64,000 nucleotides of DNA from Pratylenchus scribneri (GCA_030063045.1 JAQSEB010000050.1:1674001-1738000), one strand, 5' to 3'. Counted from the stretch's first letter, positions 1 to 13,000 are shown. Made by a program: numbers and translations. Notes: generated by a model from the sequence alone, not told the origin.

Positions 1-3000
1 GGGTGTCGAGCAGTACAAGTGAAACGAAGGAATACACTGGCCATCAGCAGGAAATATTAGTAACTGAAATGAAAAATAAATGTGCATTCAGCCAAACAGA
101 AAAGGTTTTTTTTCTTAATAAGTAAAAATTTACCAAAAAAAGAAGTATTTTTTAGGATGAACAATGCGAATTACGGGAAGAAAAAATTGTTGAAATGGGC
201 AGAAAAATAGTGGAATTGGAAGGAAAAATTAGAGAATTGGAAGAAAATGAAGAGGTAAAATTAATATTAAATGATCCTAAAATTTATTCATTTGAAGTTT
301 TTATCAAAATTAAAAGCCAAAAATGAAGAAATGAGGCAACGAATTGAAAATAAGGAAGCGGAATGTCAGGAATATTGCACAAAATTGGCCGAAATGGAAA
401 GCAAAATTAAAGATTTTGAGGAAAATGAAGAGGTAAATCCAATTTAAATGAACCAAAAATCTAAATTTATATTTGGTATTTGAAGTTTTTATCAAAATTG
501 AAAGCCGAAAATGAAGAAATGAGGCAAAGGGTTGAAATAAAGGAAGCGGAATGCCAAGAATATTGTACAAAATTGCAAGAATATTCAATAAATTCAGAGG
601 AAGCGAAGCAAAGAATTGAAAATGTTGAAAAATTGAAAGCAGAAAATGAGGAATTAAAAGGAATAATTGAGAGGAAAGAAGAACAGTGCCAAGAATTTTA
701 TACACAGTTACAAAATATAACCGAAAATGAAAGAAAAATTAAAGAATTGGAGGAAAATGAAGAGGTAAATCCAATTTTAATTAATCCAAAAATTTGCCAT
801 TTAAAGTTTTTATCCAAATTGAAAGCGGAAAATGAAGAATTGAAAGTACAAAATGAGAGGAAGGAGGCAGAATGTCAGGAATATTGCACAAAATTGCAAG
901 AATATTCAATTAATACAGAAGAAATGAGGCAAAGAATTGAAAATATTGAAGGAAAATTGATGGCCCGGGAACAGGAAATTGCAATGTAAAATTGAAAAAA
1001 AAATTATTTAATAAATTTGTGGGTTTATTTTTATAGGAGAAATGAGCGAATCACAAAATTGGACGGTGAACTCCATCGGCTGCGAGAACATTTAATGACG
1101 GTGGAGGAAATTTCATCGAAAGAAGCAATTGCGGCCGAAGAGAGGGAAACCGAATTGAGGAATCGAATCCGAAATTTACAAGAAAAGTTGAACAGTGATG
1201 AATCGCAGACGGCCAATCAAATGGAAAAATACAAAGATGAATTAATTGGGGCAAAAGAGAGGATTGTGGCATTGCAAAATGAAAACATTCAATTGGAAGC
1301 GATGTTGAGGGAAAAGGAAACGGCATTGATGGAGGCGGATAGAGGGCTTAAAAATTTGCAAATTGTCCTCAAAGAATTGGCCGATGATCAACAAAAAGAA
1401 AGGCAACAATCGGAGGAGGAGCGGAGAACATTGCGGGCTGAATTAATGGCAAGTCAATTTGACGCCGATTAAAATAATTAATCAGCGAGGGAACCAATTT
1501 TAATGATTTTAATATCAAATTAAAGAGCAGACTTTTGGCTATCTAATAATATTAATTTTATTTAAATTGGTTCAGAATTTGTGAAGTTATGGCCAAAAAA
1601 CCACTGAAATGACCTTTACTATAGATTAACAAAATTTGCAATGGTTTTTTGGTTACAATTCCATCAATTCTAAACCAATTTAAATAAAATTAATTTCTTT
1701 GGATAGCCAAAAGTCTGCCATTTAATTTGATACCAAAATCATCAAAATTAGTTTAGTCCTTGATGAGTTATTATAAATGGCACAAACCTAATCTTTAATA
1801 AAATGATAATTTAATATTTATTTTCCAGAATGACCAAACAATTTTGGCTGAACTCCGCGAACAAATTGATCAAATGAGAGAAGAACGAGAGGAGGAAAGA
1901 CGACAATTGGACACAATGAAATCAAATTTTGAGGCCAAAAATGCGCTAATAGATGAATTGGAAAATCAATTGGAAGATATTCGAACGAGAGGAAGGGAAA
2001 AGGACAAATCAATGATTGGAATTGGTTCATCAAATACAACATCATATAAAATTGACGATTCAACACTGAGACAATTGTTCCTCTCTTTCTTCACCGCCGA
2101 AAAGTCCAAACAACCTGAAATTGCCATTGTGATGTCCAAAATACTCGGCTACTCTTCTGAGGTTTTATTTAATATTTAATTAAATTTAAATAAATAATTT
2201 ACCTAAAATCTCGGCAATACGCATCATTTGATTTTGGGGGTTTAACCAATTCCAACTTAGTTTTGAACTATTAAACCAAAATTGGTTTAAACCCTTTAAT
2301 TGTTGACCAAACCATAACAAATTATCCAATGCTTCTTGAGTTCTATCCAATTTTTGGTATATTTGATTTGTGAATTTAGGACAAGCCCACCTTAAACCGG
2401 TTTATAATTATTTTGGCATCAAATTAAATATCAACTTTAAATAAATAATCTCTAAAATTTTAAAGGAACAAGAACAAATTCAAAAGGCACTTAAATCAAC
2501 GGGTGGTTCTTGGCTCTTCGGATTTGGCAGCGGAAACCCGGAAATGAAATCTGGCCATCAGCAACTTTCATTGACCGAACAATTTGTGCGCTTTTTAGAA
2601 CAGGAATCCATCACAAATGCTCAACCGATGATGACATTGACATTGGGGGTTAGTTTTAAATGTTAAAATTGACGGTAACACTAAGGTTTTTTGTTAGAAT
2701 GACAGTATTTCGTCCATAAATAACCAATAAAATTTATAAAAATACAAATATGTGCTTAATAAGACCGAAAAAATTATTGTCCTCTGAGAGAGGGTTCGAA
2801 CCTGAGACCTAAATCCGGAAAAGCTGAAGGGTTAACCACCGGGCTAAAAATCTCAAGTGGCTATTTTTGATAAATTCTTTATAAATCTTAACCTAATAAG
2901 TGTAATAATTTTTATTTTTAGACTGATCAAACGAGGAGCGATTTTCTGATCGGCGAACCGATTCCATCGCCCGCCCCAAATCAAGGAGGACATGGACAAT

Positions 3001-3035
3001 CAGCCACAGACTTGCGAACAATTTTGGATTCATAA
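1..3035 (+). CDS. TRIP11: GMAP-210/TRIP11-like golgin, 3' part (start lies upstream of the window)
   Basis: Long coiled-coil Golgi tether, cut by the window edge. Exons read as 3-104, 156-254, 298-432, 486-764, 807-985, 1037-1448, 1829-2161, 2466-2648 and 2922-3035, all phase-consistent. The first six exons encode charged Glu/Lys/Gln-rich heptads. The last three encode a globular tail: LRQLFLSFFTAEKSKQPEI, then a conserved ILGYSSEEQEQI stretch, then LTEQFVRFLEQES. That layout matches the GRIP-related Arf-binding (GRAB) domain of GMAP-210, which binds Arf1-GTP on cis-Golgi membranes (family knowledge). The intron 1449-1828 begins GC (ATG|GCAAGT) and holds an R2 element; the intron 2649-2921 holds a tRNA-like repeat. 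Exons 298-432, 486-764 and 807-985 look like tandem duplicates. A different golgin is possible, but the C-terminal motif argues for GMAP-210. Confidence 0.82.
1480..1785. repeat. R2 inverted-repeat MITE copy
   Basis: In a golgin intron. Two arms around AAATTAAAGAGCAGACTTTT and its complement AAAAGTCTGCTCTTTAATTT form a foldback of about 300 bp with ATTTAAATTGGTTCAGAATT internal arms. Confidence 0.88.
2216..2405 (-). repeat. R1 MITE, partial copy
   Basis: In a golgin intron. R1 hallmark words in reverse order: AACCAAAATTGGTTTAAACC, then TTTAATTGTTGACCAAACCA. Confidence 0.8.
2780..2850 (-). repeat. Solo tRNA-like (SINE-type) sequence
   Basis: In the last golgin intron. Minus strand: TTAGCCCGGTGGTTAACCC (A box) then CTCAGGTTCGAACCCTCTC (B box). 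The acceptor stem does not pair, so it is a tRNA-derived repeat rather than a tRNA gene. Confidence 0.7.
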
Positions 3036-3226
3036 TGCCTTATTTCCCTATCCACCCCCTATCCTTTCGAAAAATGTGATTTTATTGTCAAAATTGTAAA
3101 TCCCCCATAATATAAATAATATAATGAAAATTGTATAAATTTATATAAAATTTTTATTAAATAAATAACAAATAAAAAACAATTTTTTTAAATAAAAAAT
3201 GTCTTGAAATCCTCCATCTTCCTTCC

Positions 3227-4091
3227 TCATGAATATTCAATTGTTCGGTGCTTACACTTCTGGCATTGGTAAAAAATTGTTTGTCCTTCATCCGCCGACC
3301 TATAAAATGAATAATTATTTCTTGCAATTAAATAAATATGCCTTGTCTGTTGGGTTGTGTAGGTGGCCACATTATGGTCGCATTTTGGGCAGTGATGTTC
3401 AACGGTAACATCGTCCTCCGCCTCTTCCAATTCTTTGCCACCAGCATCCGGCTTCTCATAACTGCGCTCATACCGCGAGATCACTTTTCCAACTTCAACT
3501 GAAAAAAAAATATTTAGAATTTTTTGATGGTATGGTATTTAATTTGTCGGAAATAATTATAATGGTTTAAGGGTTTGGTTTGGTCCTACATTCACAAACC
3601 GAATATACCCAATATTGGATAGAGCTGGTCAAGACGCATTGATTGGTATATAATTTGTTATGGTTTGGTCAACAATTAAAGGGTATTAAACGGTTCAAAC
3701 CACATTTTGGTTTTTGGACAAATTAAAAAATCACTGCCGCCACTGGGCATCGAACCGTTGACTTCCGATGTAAATTTCTGGAGGTTTAACTACTAAGCTA
3801 CTTATACCTATTGTACGGGAAGTTAGAATTGTTTAAACCCCAAGCCAAAACATAATCAAATTATGCATCTTGACGAAATCTATCAATTGGGTGTAAGTTT
3901 TGTGGGTTTAGGGTAAATTTTGAATTATTTTTGGGCGAATTAAATATTCCCATATTTTTAATATTTAAATTAAAACCTCGAGAAGACCATTTAATTTTGC
4001 ATAGGGCGCATTGGATCATACAAGGAACGTACTCAGCTTGTCGCAGAATAGAGCCGCAAATTGCACAAAAATCACTGTTTTGTTGAAACAT
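3227..4091 (-). CDS. POLR1H: RNA polymerase I subunit RPA12 (POLR1H/ZNRD1-like)
   Basis: Small zinc-ribbon subunit of RNA polymerase I, needed for RNA cleavage and rRNA transcript termination in the nucleolus (family knowledge). Exons on the minus strand: 4091-3977, 3498-3342, 3299-3227, giving 114 residues, the usual size. An N-terminal ribbon has FCAICGSIL and CALCKIKW. A C-terminal TFIIS-type ribbon has HCPKCDH, the hallmark RSADEGQTIFYQC and CQKCKH. Intron 2 (3341-3300) is only 42 nt and starts GC (CAAG|GCATAT, ending TTTTATAG). Retaining it leaves the frame open but splits the SADEGQT motif, so splicing is favoured. Intron 1 carries an R1 element with a tRNA-like module. It lies 168 bp downstream of the UPF0462 gene on the same strand, so the two may share a transcript. 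Confidence 0.92.
3558..3917 (+). repeat. R1 MITE carrying a tRNA-like module
   Basis: In RPA12 intron 1. R1 left half (ATGGTTTAAGGGTTTGG ... TTGGTCAACAATTAAAGGG) and right half (CCAAGCCAAAACATAATC ...) flank a tRNA-like insert at about 3741-3805 whose minus strand has TAGCTTAGTAGTTAA (A box) and GGTTCGATGCC (B box). Confidence 0.8.
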
Positions 4092-4258
4092 TTTGAATTC
4101 TTTTAAAATAAAAATTAAATTTAATATGAAAAATTATTAAAATATGAATGAAAATGAACATAAATTTAAATGAATAAAAAAATTTAAATTATAATTTATT
4201 TAAATAAATAAAAAAAAACAATAAAATTACAAAAGAAAAGTAAATTATGTCTATTCAG

Positions 4259-5730
4259 TCAATCAACTTTCAATCCTTCAGCCCATAAATTTCCATATTT
4301 CATATCATCAAATGGTGCCTTATTGTATCCTTCCGGTATTATTCGCCGCGTATCGATTTTACCGAAGAAATGTAAGTCGTGAAAGTCCGGCTCTTTCAAT
4401 GTTCCATCCGTCACTGCATACAAAGATTCGAAATGCCGGTCATCGCCCGAACCATGGAGAGCATATGCATTGAATTTGTTCACATCTAAAAAATATTTTT
4501 TTATAGTTTTGATTTTACCAGAGCAGTGTAACTTGTCGGTCGCCAAACCAAATTTTGCCGTTTATTTAACTCAACGGGGAATGAACTAATTGTGACAGTT
4601 TTGTTATCAAAAAGAGCAGACTTTTGGCTATCATTAATATTATTTTTATTTAAATTGGTTCATAATCAATGAAGTTATGCCGAAAAACCATTTAAAAACA
4701 TCTTTACAATGTATTTAGCAAAATGTTGAGTGGTTTTTTTTGGCAATAACTTCATCAATTCTGAACCAATTTAAATAAATTTATTATCATTTGGTAGCCA
4801 AAAATCTGCTCTTTAATTTGATAACAAAACTATCAAAATTGGTTCTTTTCATGATGAATTATTTTAAAAGGAGACAAATTTTGGCTATCTTATTAATTTC
4901 CCTGGGTAAAACTAACTTCCTGGTAAATAAGCCAGCGGTATTTCCAGTTGACAATGCCATTCCGCACCCTTCCATTCATTCAAAACCTCTAATTGTAAAT
5001 CCTCGCCTTTGTTGAAGCATTGCCTATATCCATTGTGAAGAAGGACCAGCCAATGGCCGTGGGGGCCAACTTCAATCTGTCCGAAATCAAAATTTAATAA
5101 ACCAAAAATTCAATAAAAACCTCGGTGTAATGGCCTTTGGCATTGGCAAAAAACAGTTCAATGCATTCAAAATCCCAAAGCCCTGGGCAAATGCCGGCCA
5201 TTTCATTCGGTGGCTCCGGATCGTCCAGCAGGGGTGCCTCAACCCGAACTTTGACCACTCTTTTGTGCGGTTGGCCCATCATTCGTTGAAAATGCCATTT
5301 CATTGAAATTTTCACCGGCTCATGGTCCGTAATCTTCTTTCCATCCCAACTGTGTTTTATTTCATAGGTTAATCCTTCGTTCAGATACTAAAATATAAAA
5401 TAATTAAAGTTAATATCTCTCAACAATTTGGAGCGGATTTTTACGTTCTAACTTGTTTATATGTGTCAAATTTGATGAGAAAAGTACGTAATTAAATGTT
5501 TTTGAACATTTATTTCATATTTTTTTATGTAATGTTTGACCAATTTTACCGATTATATCTTTTTGAGGAAAAATTTCATTAGAAAAATGAATCCCCATTT
5601 TTATTACGGCCTAAAAATCCGCTCCCAGATTTAGCAATTTAAAAACCTCATTGACTGCAGTGTCCCATTCCGTTACCAGTGCACTTTTTGGGACGATGTC
5701 ACCAAAGCCGAGTTTACCGCTTGTTGACAT
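4259..5730 (-). CDS. UPF0462 family protein (C4orf33-like)
   Basis: Conserved animal protein of unknown function. Minus-strand exons: 5730-5647, 5387-5121, 5076-4917, 4485-4259, giving 245 residues (human C4orf33 is about 200). Recognisable family segments are KHSWDGKKITDHEPV, VEAPLLDDPEPPNE, CPGLWDFECIELFFAN, EVGPHGHWLVLLHNG and, after the last intron, NVNKFNAYALHGSG and KEPDFHDLHFFGK. The start ATG at 5730 opens MSTSGKLGFGD, slightly longer than the vertebrate start. Intron 1 contains a complete R5 element; intron 3 (4916-4486) contains an R2 element. The join GGA A|AT GTG AAC at the last junction restores the family motif PNVxKFN, which fixed the exon ends. No catalytic motif is evident and I assign no reaction. 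Confidence 0.88.
4578..4870. repeat. R2 MITE copy
   Basis: In UPF0462 intron 3. Same AAAGAGCAGACTTTTGGCTA left arm and complementary right arm; the outer ends are slightly degraded. Confidence 0.88.
5430..5627. repeat. R5 inverted-repeat element
   Basis: In UPF0462 intron 1. Ends GGAGCGGATTTTTACG and GGCCTAAAAATCCGCTCC, about 198 bp. Confidence 0.85.
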
Positions 5731-5918
5731 TTTTATAAACAAATTTCTAAATTAATTTTAAGAAAATTAAACAATCAAAAATATTGATTGAATATTAATA
5801 AAAATATTAAAATATTTAACTCGAATTGAAATTGAAAAGAGATGCTCTTTTATACTTTAAACGGGCAAATATTTATTGATTGTGTTTGTGAGTTAAAGCA
5901 AAATACAAATGAATGGAT

Positions 5919-6724
5919 GGAAAATGGCGGTGGGGGTCTGTTCAGTGCCGCCAGTTCAGTGCCGCCGTTTCAGAGCCGCCGTTTCAGTGCCCGCCGTTTC
6001 AGAGCCCGCCGTTTCAGTGCCCGCCGTTTCAGTGCCACCGTTTCAGTGCCGCCGTTTCAGTGCCCAGCCAAAAGGGGGACGTTTCAGTGCCACCTTGTAA
6101 AAATCACTAAAGTATGTGGGATCCGGGCTTAGGTAATGCATTTATATTAACCCTTACATATCCCTATCCCTTAGCCCCTAGAACCCATGCCAAACCTACC
6201 ATAACCCTAACCCTAGCCCAAAATCCCTAATCCTACCCCTAAAAGTGAAATTATAAATGGCCATAACTTTTATATTTTTAGGTTTTATGAGAAACTGATG
6301 GCAGATTCGAGCTTCTCTAATCGAGACGCGTCGATTGAACTATAATTTGTCCAAGGAAAAATTTCAAAATTTTTTCAGGTTTCGACCCATAGGGGGGACC
6401 CTTCACTTTTCCAAATTTTACTATATTGTAACTTTTTTTTTCTATGTGACCTCCGGCAGAAAATTTTTGCAGATTCGAACTCAGCTCATCGAGAGGAGTC
6501 GAATGGTACTTAATACATGACACATTTATAAATCTTATATGCTTAATTACGATAAAAATATATGTGGCACTGAAACGTCCCCCTTTTGGCTGGGCACTGA
6601 AACGGCGGCACTGAAACGGCGGGCACTGAAACGGCGGGCTCTGAAACGGCGGGCACTGAAACGGCGGCTCTGAAACGGCGGCACTGAACTGGCGGCACTG
6701 AAACGTCTTCCCGCGGGAAAATGG
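5919..6724. mobile_element. Foldback DNA transposon with repeat-array arms and 9-bp target duplication
   Basis: Element 5928-6715 is flanked by perfect 9-bp direct repeats GGAAAATGG (5919-5927 and 6716-6724). Its arms (about 5940-6092 and 6562-6706) are near-perfect inverted repeats of roughly 150 bp, each a degenerate tandem array of GTTTCAGTGCCCGCC-like units. They end internally in AGCCAAAAGGGGGACG. The left arm has one more unit than the right. The 470-bp core has no coding potential and includes a stretch of CCCTAA-like words near 6195-6240. Long inverted arms with a 9-bp duplication suit a Mutator-like nonautonomous element; a hAT origin (8 bp) is the alternative. It lies between the Piezo 3' end and the UPF0462 start. 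Confidence 0.75.
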
Positions 6725-7014
6725 ACGGAAGAATTTTATTTGTTTTGTAAAAATCTGTCAAATTCGAATCAAGTTTGTTGAATAAAATTGGTTTTTAATT
6801 TATAACTGAAGCCGGATAAAAATTAAAGTGAAATGAAAAAATGGAAATGAAAATTATCCCTGTAATGAATGTGTGTTTTTGTGCGTTGCTTCTGCTTCTA
6901 ACATCACTCGGGTTTTGCCTTATATCTTGTCCATTTGATCAAAGTTTGGGGAGATCGGAAGAGGAAAATGAGTTTGGCAAACAAATCCTAAAAAATATTT
7001 TTTAATATATTTTT

Positions 7015-10000
7015 TCATAAATTATCAAAAACCTGTTCTAGCACAAAATCTCTGGCCTCTCGGACCAAATAAATATCCAAGCATATTTTCAGCAAATAGT
7101 CCGGATTTGGTATTTCATTGACGATAACATCCAACGGTTGGGAGGAAATGAATCCACGAATGAGTCGACCAATCACCAAAATAACACCCATGTACATCAA
7201 AATGATACTAAAATTTAATTTTATTAAATTAATAATAAATTCAAAAAACTCACCCTCCTTGCACATAATTATTCAACCATGATGGAAATACTCGATCAAC
7301 AAGTGCAACAAATTCTGTGTAATTTTTGTCCTTCGTTCCATAGTCAATTCTTTCCGATGTTGGTATTTTCGTTAATTTTGAGATGTTCGCATTGAATTCC
7401 ATTTGGGTCAGCCAATAGCTGGAATTCGCTGTCTAAAAATGGAATAATTAAATTTTATTTAAGAATTTAAATATACCAATTCCTTTTGAAGTTTCATTCC
7501 AAATTTATTATATGTGGCAGTCTCATTTGCATTATTGTCCGTCCTCCGTTCTGCTGCATTTTGAAGTAATCTGGCAATGGTTGCTTCGCCTTCGCTTGGA
7601 ATGACAAAATAAGTGGGCAAAACATTTGAAACATTGAACTAGAAATATGAAAAAATTAATTGTTTTTTTTAATTAAAATGCATCTTTTTTGAATTAATCG
7701 AAAACACAATTAATAGAAAACACTGAGAATAACTCAAAAAACACAATAATTATAAATTTTAATTTTTTGATAAAAAAACACAAAAAAAACTCACCCATTG
7801 TTGTGAATTTTGGATGGCACCCAACAATTCTAATCCATTTATTTTCACTTGATGCGAAAATGAATGCACTTTGGCCGCATCTTTGTCCTTTTGTTTTCGT
7901 GTAAATTCAAATTGAAAACTCAGCTTTAGTTCCGTTCCAGTATTATTTTTCAACATATCGGTTAGGGCAATAAGCGAGTCAGGCGAAATTTCCCAAAAAC
8001 TTTCCGATTCAGGACGGAATTTGACTCTCTATAATTTTAAAAAAAAATTAAATTTTCAATAAAAAAAAACTGACCAGAATATCTTTGTATGTATATTGTG
8101 AAATGTAGGCAACGGCCATTCTCGATCGTTCCGGTAAATCCGTTCTCAGCTCTGCCTCTCGATCAGCGAAATTTGAGAAATCTCTGATCAATTGGTCATA
8201 TTCTTCGGAAAGGATTGGCATCAAACCGGAACCTTTTGCTTCCATTTTATAGAGGGGCTAAAATTAAATAAATTTCGGAAATTAAGATATATATTTTACC
8301 GGGAATCCTTCGAGGCTCACAGTCATTATGGCACTTTCCGGTGGCGAGACATTTCCAATTGTATTTATCAATGAAAAGGCAATTATTGGTGACCAAATCA
8401 GCAGAATTATGACCAAAATGAGGGGCAATCCCATCATATACTTGACAGAATGAATTATTTAAGGTAAAATATTTATTTAAAAAAAAACCCTTAATAACAG
8501 AGCCTTTTGCTTCACCGCGTGGAGCAGGGAAAGAATCTTCGAATTTTCGGGCACATTTCAAATTGTAAATTGTTGCATAGAAATTCTCCATATTGAAATA
8601 GTCAAAAATGGGCATTGAAGTGTCCGTCCACGTCCAATCAATTGCAGTTCGAAGTTCAAAAACAAATGGAGTGAGCATAAAACTATAAAATAATAAACAT
8701 TTTAAAATTAAAAAATTAAATTATTACGCTTTGAATAGGATCATATTGATGAGCCCATATGAATGGGTGAGCAAATTGCCAATGCAAAGTGATGGATATC
8801 CATTGCGAATTTGCCAAGCGGATATAAGGAAATAGACGCATTTGACGAAATAGAGGAATTTGGCTGCTCTGTTTTCGAATGCTTCCCTGAAAATTAATAA
8901 TTTTATTATTTGTTTTAAATTATTTAGGGTATTTTTAAGTAATTCCTTAAGAAAAAATGTTTAAATCTCAAAGTATAAATTCGTTAAAAAAAACTATTTT
9001 ATTCTGCTGGGTATCGAACCCTAAACCACCAATAATAAAAATGTAGGCGATAACCCATTCAGCTATTCATGCATTTGTATTAAATTAATTATTTACTTTT
9101 GTGTGAATGCCGGAAGGATGAAGAAAATCCAAACATGGATGAGGACCAGTGTGAACAAATGGTAAACCAGCTTGGCAATGACCGCCTTCCGTAAATAAAG
9201 GCCACGGTCGACCACAATCATCAGCGATTGAATGAGCAGGATGACCACCAGCATAATTGGAACACGGTTACTTTTGATGTCGCTGACCACATCGCCGCTG
9301 CCACCCTCGCCGAATGATGAATAATTGATGGCCACAACGAACATTGAGAACACGTCCAGGAAGAACATCAACGGATAGAAGTCTCGGATGTAGCGGAATT
9401 TTGGATAAATTAACTGAAAAATTAATTTTAATGATAAGTAAAAAAAAACTTAGGTCAAAAACTTAAGATCCAAAACTTAAGGTTTGAAATTAAAGGTCCA
9501 AAACTTTAGGTCTAAAACTTAAGGTCCAAAACTTTAAGTCAAAAAAAAAACTTAAGGTTAAAACTTCAGGTCAAAAATTTTATAACAATTACCTTCGTAA
9601 TGAAGCGTCCAATAATATTCATATCAGTGATTTTTGTGGGAATTTTCTGAAAATATTTAATAATTAAATTTTAAAAATTAAATTGATTACAGTGGTAGTG
9701 GTTCCTGGATTTCCACTTGGTGGCATTTCTTCAGCAACTTGTGCTAAATGTTTATTTTCGCCAGCTTCAACATCAATATTGTCATGCTGAATAAATCATA
9801 AATTAATTTATAATCAAATAATATTATTTATACATCAATTTCGCTTTCCCGCAATTGAATATGGGCGGTGGCATCTGGATTGGTTGATTCCGTAGCAGTC
9901 GAACCACCGTTTCCACCTCTTCTTGTTCGACCATTTGCATTTGCATGCACCGGAGTGGGCGAAGATGAAGGCGTTACCAGCAATTTATCGGAATTTGCAT

Positions 10001-13000
10001 CTCGCCAAAGGCCTAATTTTCGTAGCATATATCTATAAAAATTTATTCTCAATTTTATTATTTTATTTAAAAACCTATGGAAAAATAGTGAAATCAACAA
10101 TGCCACATCATTGAGTGCGAAATATTCCACCCGTTGAATTCCCAGCAAATACTGCGGTTTGTATGTTTTTGTGTAGTCCAGGGTCTCAAATTCCACTGTA
10201 TTCCAAGACCAAAAGCCAAATTGGAATGCAAATTTGAAAATAATTTCCAGCTCAGTGTAGAAAATCATTGTGACCCAAAAGAATTTGGATGGTCGTGGAT
10301 TGGCCAGTGTTCCCCAAAGAAAGACCAAAGCAGGCAGCGGAAGGGTGATTAGACCGGCGGTCCATCCATGAACATAAACGGCCAGGGAATAGCAAATTAT
10401 GTCGGTGTGGGCACAAATACAATTGCCAATGGCCGTGATGAACCGGGCAAACACATTGCGCTCTTCCCAACGAGTGTGGGCTTCATCTTCCAATCTGCAA
10501 ATTTGACGGAATAAATTAGGCATTTTTGTTGTGGAAAATATTTAATTTGGTAAATAAAAGCCATTAAAATTGCCACACATACCCATAAACCTTATACCTA
10601 AATGAATAAATCTCATCAAGACGCATCATTTATGGTTCGGTTGGGCTAATGAATTTTTGAATCATTAAACCAAAATAGGTTTAAACCTTTATTATTATTT
10701 AATTGTTGATCAAACCATAAAAAAATTATATACCATTCAATGCGTTTTGACCAGCTCTATTCTATTTTGGGTATATATATGTTTTGGGAAATGGGAATAT
10801 ATGACAAACCTTAACTTAAAACATTAAACCCTTTGGAGTTATTTATTCTTTTTCGGCAAAATTTGTACTTTATTTTACCTTCGTATATCAGCTTCACTGG
10901 ACACAATGTGCATATTTCGGGATTCCCAACGATCTCGGAGCTCTTGGCTGGTGAATTGTCCATCATAGAGTTCATCGGTCATCATATCCTTCAAATGTTG
11001 TTTCTCTTTGTGTAAAACATAGGCAACTAAATTCAAATTAATTAAAAATAAATAAATAAATAATAAATTACCATATCGATGTTCGCGGCTTCTTCGGTTC
11101 AAAAATGCGGAGCAAAAATCCAAAATAGAAATTACAATCTTCCAAATGAAGCGGAACACCGAAAGAATGGCTTTATTCCAACTTTTTGGCTTCTCTTCAA
11201 TTTCTTTTACTCCATCTATTTCATCTTCTTTCCGAATGCCTTCATCTTCTGCTGGTTGAATTTCCAATTCTTCACTTTTACTTCCTTTCTTCCTCAAACG
11301 AATTGTTGGAATTTCATCTTCGTCATCTTTCTCATCATCAAATCGTACTGCAAAATTTTTAATATTTTAATTAAGTATTTATTTTAATTGAATAGTATTT
11401 TATTGACCGATCGAAATAATTATAATGGTTTTAGGTGGTTTTTTCCTATATTCACAAACCTATACCCAAAATTGGATAGAGCTGGTCAAGACACATTGAA
11501 TGGTATTTTATTTTGGTTTGGTCAACAATTAAAGGGTATTAAACGGTTTAAACCAATTTTGGTTTAATGGTTCAAAACTAAGTTTGTAATTGGTTAAACG
11601 TTAAACCCAAGTAAAAATAATGATCTAATGATGCGTATTAACCGCTTTATCCACTATAACGGTATAATTTTTCTGCATTTACAATGCTTTTTTCGGCATT
11701 TTTAAGGTTTAAATTAAGCATTTAGCAGTTTAAAAATTTACAATGCGGTTCGGTGGATGTTGAAGGCCCAGTCAATGTTTTGGCCATTTTGGTGGCTTCA
11801 TCTTCCTCCATTTGATGCAGCAAATTGCTTCCAGCCTGTTGTTCCGGATGTTGTCGATGGAAAAGTGCTCTCTTCGCAATTTCCCGTGCCTTCTTTGATG
11901 GAGCAATTGCAGCGATCATTCGCAGTTTTTCATCCTTAATTTGTTCGGCTTCTTCAACAGAGTCCAGTGTTCCAATTAGATTAAGATCCTTTCCGAGGGC
12001 CGTGTGAAGTAACTTAAATTTAATTGAATAATTTTTAATTGTAAAAGTAAGTGCAAACTTGAGCCGGATCCAATTTGTCAAAATCGCCAGCACCCGGGGT
12101 GACTTCTGGCACAAATGACTCAACAGGTTCGACCAGTTCATCAACTTCCGGATCATAATCGAACATATAGTAGTCACCGGCTCGCTTTGCTTTAAATGAA
12201 TAATTTATTTGAATAAATTGTTTAAAGAAATGGGAAAATTATGCGATAAAGAGAATGGTTATATCCTAACTCGGCACCGTTTAAAATATCTCATCAAGTT
12301 TTAAACCATTTTTGATGCTTTTAGTATCAAATTAAAGAGCAGACATTTGGCTATCTAATGATATTAATTTTATTTAAATTGGTTCAGAATTTCTGCAGTT
12401 ATTCCCAAAAAAAACCATCAAAAATTTCATAAATTCAAAGTAAGATCATTTTCATTAGTTTTTCAGGCATAACTCCAACAATTCTGAATCAACCAACAAT
12501 TCTGAACTAATTTAAATTAAATTAATATAAAATATAATTTGATAACCAAAAGTCTTCTCATTAATTTGATAATAAAATTATCAATATTGGTTCACTCCTT
12601 GATGAGTTTTAAACAGAGAAAAGTTGGACTGGTCAAAAAGAGAATTTTATTAAATTAAATGAAAAAAGAAGCTTAGGAATAAGAAAGAAACACAAATTCA
12701 TTGGCGCACAATTACAAACTAAAGACAAAAAAGCATTTAAAGCAAAACAGCAAAACAAACACAAAAACAAACCCAGTCCAGGAGATTGGGGTGAATGTGC
12801 ATAACGTGGATCATAGCTTGGCAGCGGATCATCAATATCAATAATGGATAGCGGGCGTTGAGCTAATAATTTTTTTAAGATTTTTAATGAACGAACCACA
12901 CATTTATAACTTCTAATCTAGGTTAATTGTTTTTTATATAAAAATAAATCACACCGAAATTATAAATTAGATACGAAAAACGATAACAAGAACAAGAAAT

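Noticed and set aside
4486..4550. 33-nt intron and extra exon (ATDKLHCS) in the UPF0462 gene
   Set aside because: No acceptor or open frame upstream supports the extra exon; joining 4917 directly to 4485 recreates the family motif PNVNKFN.
6195..6240. Interstitial telomere repeat (CCCTAA-like words)
   Set aside because: Only a few degenerate words inside a transposon core, and the nematode telomere motif is different (TTAGGC).
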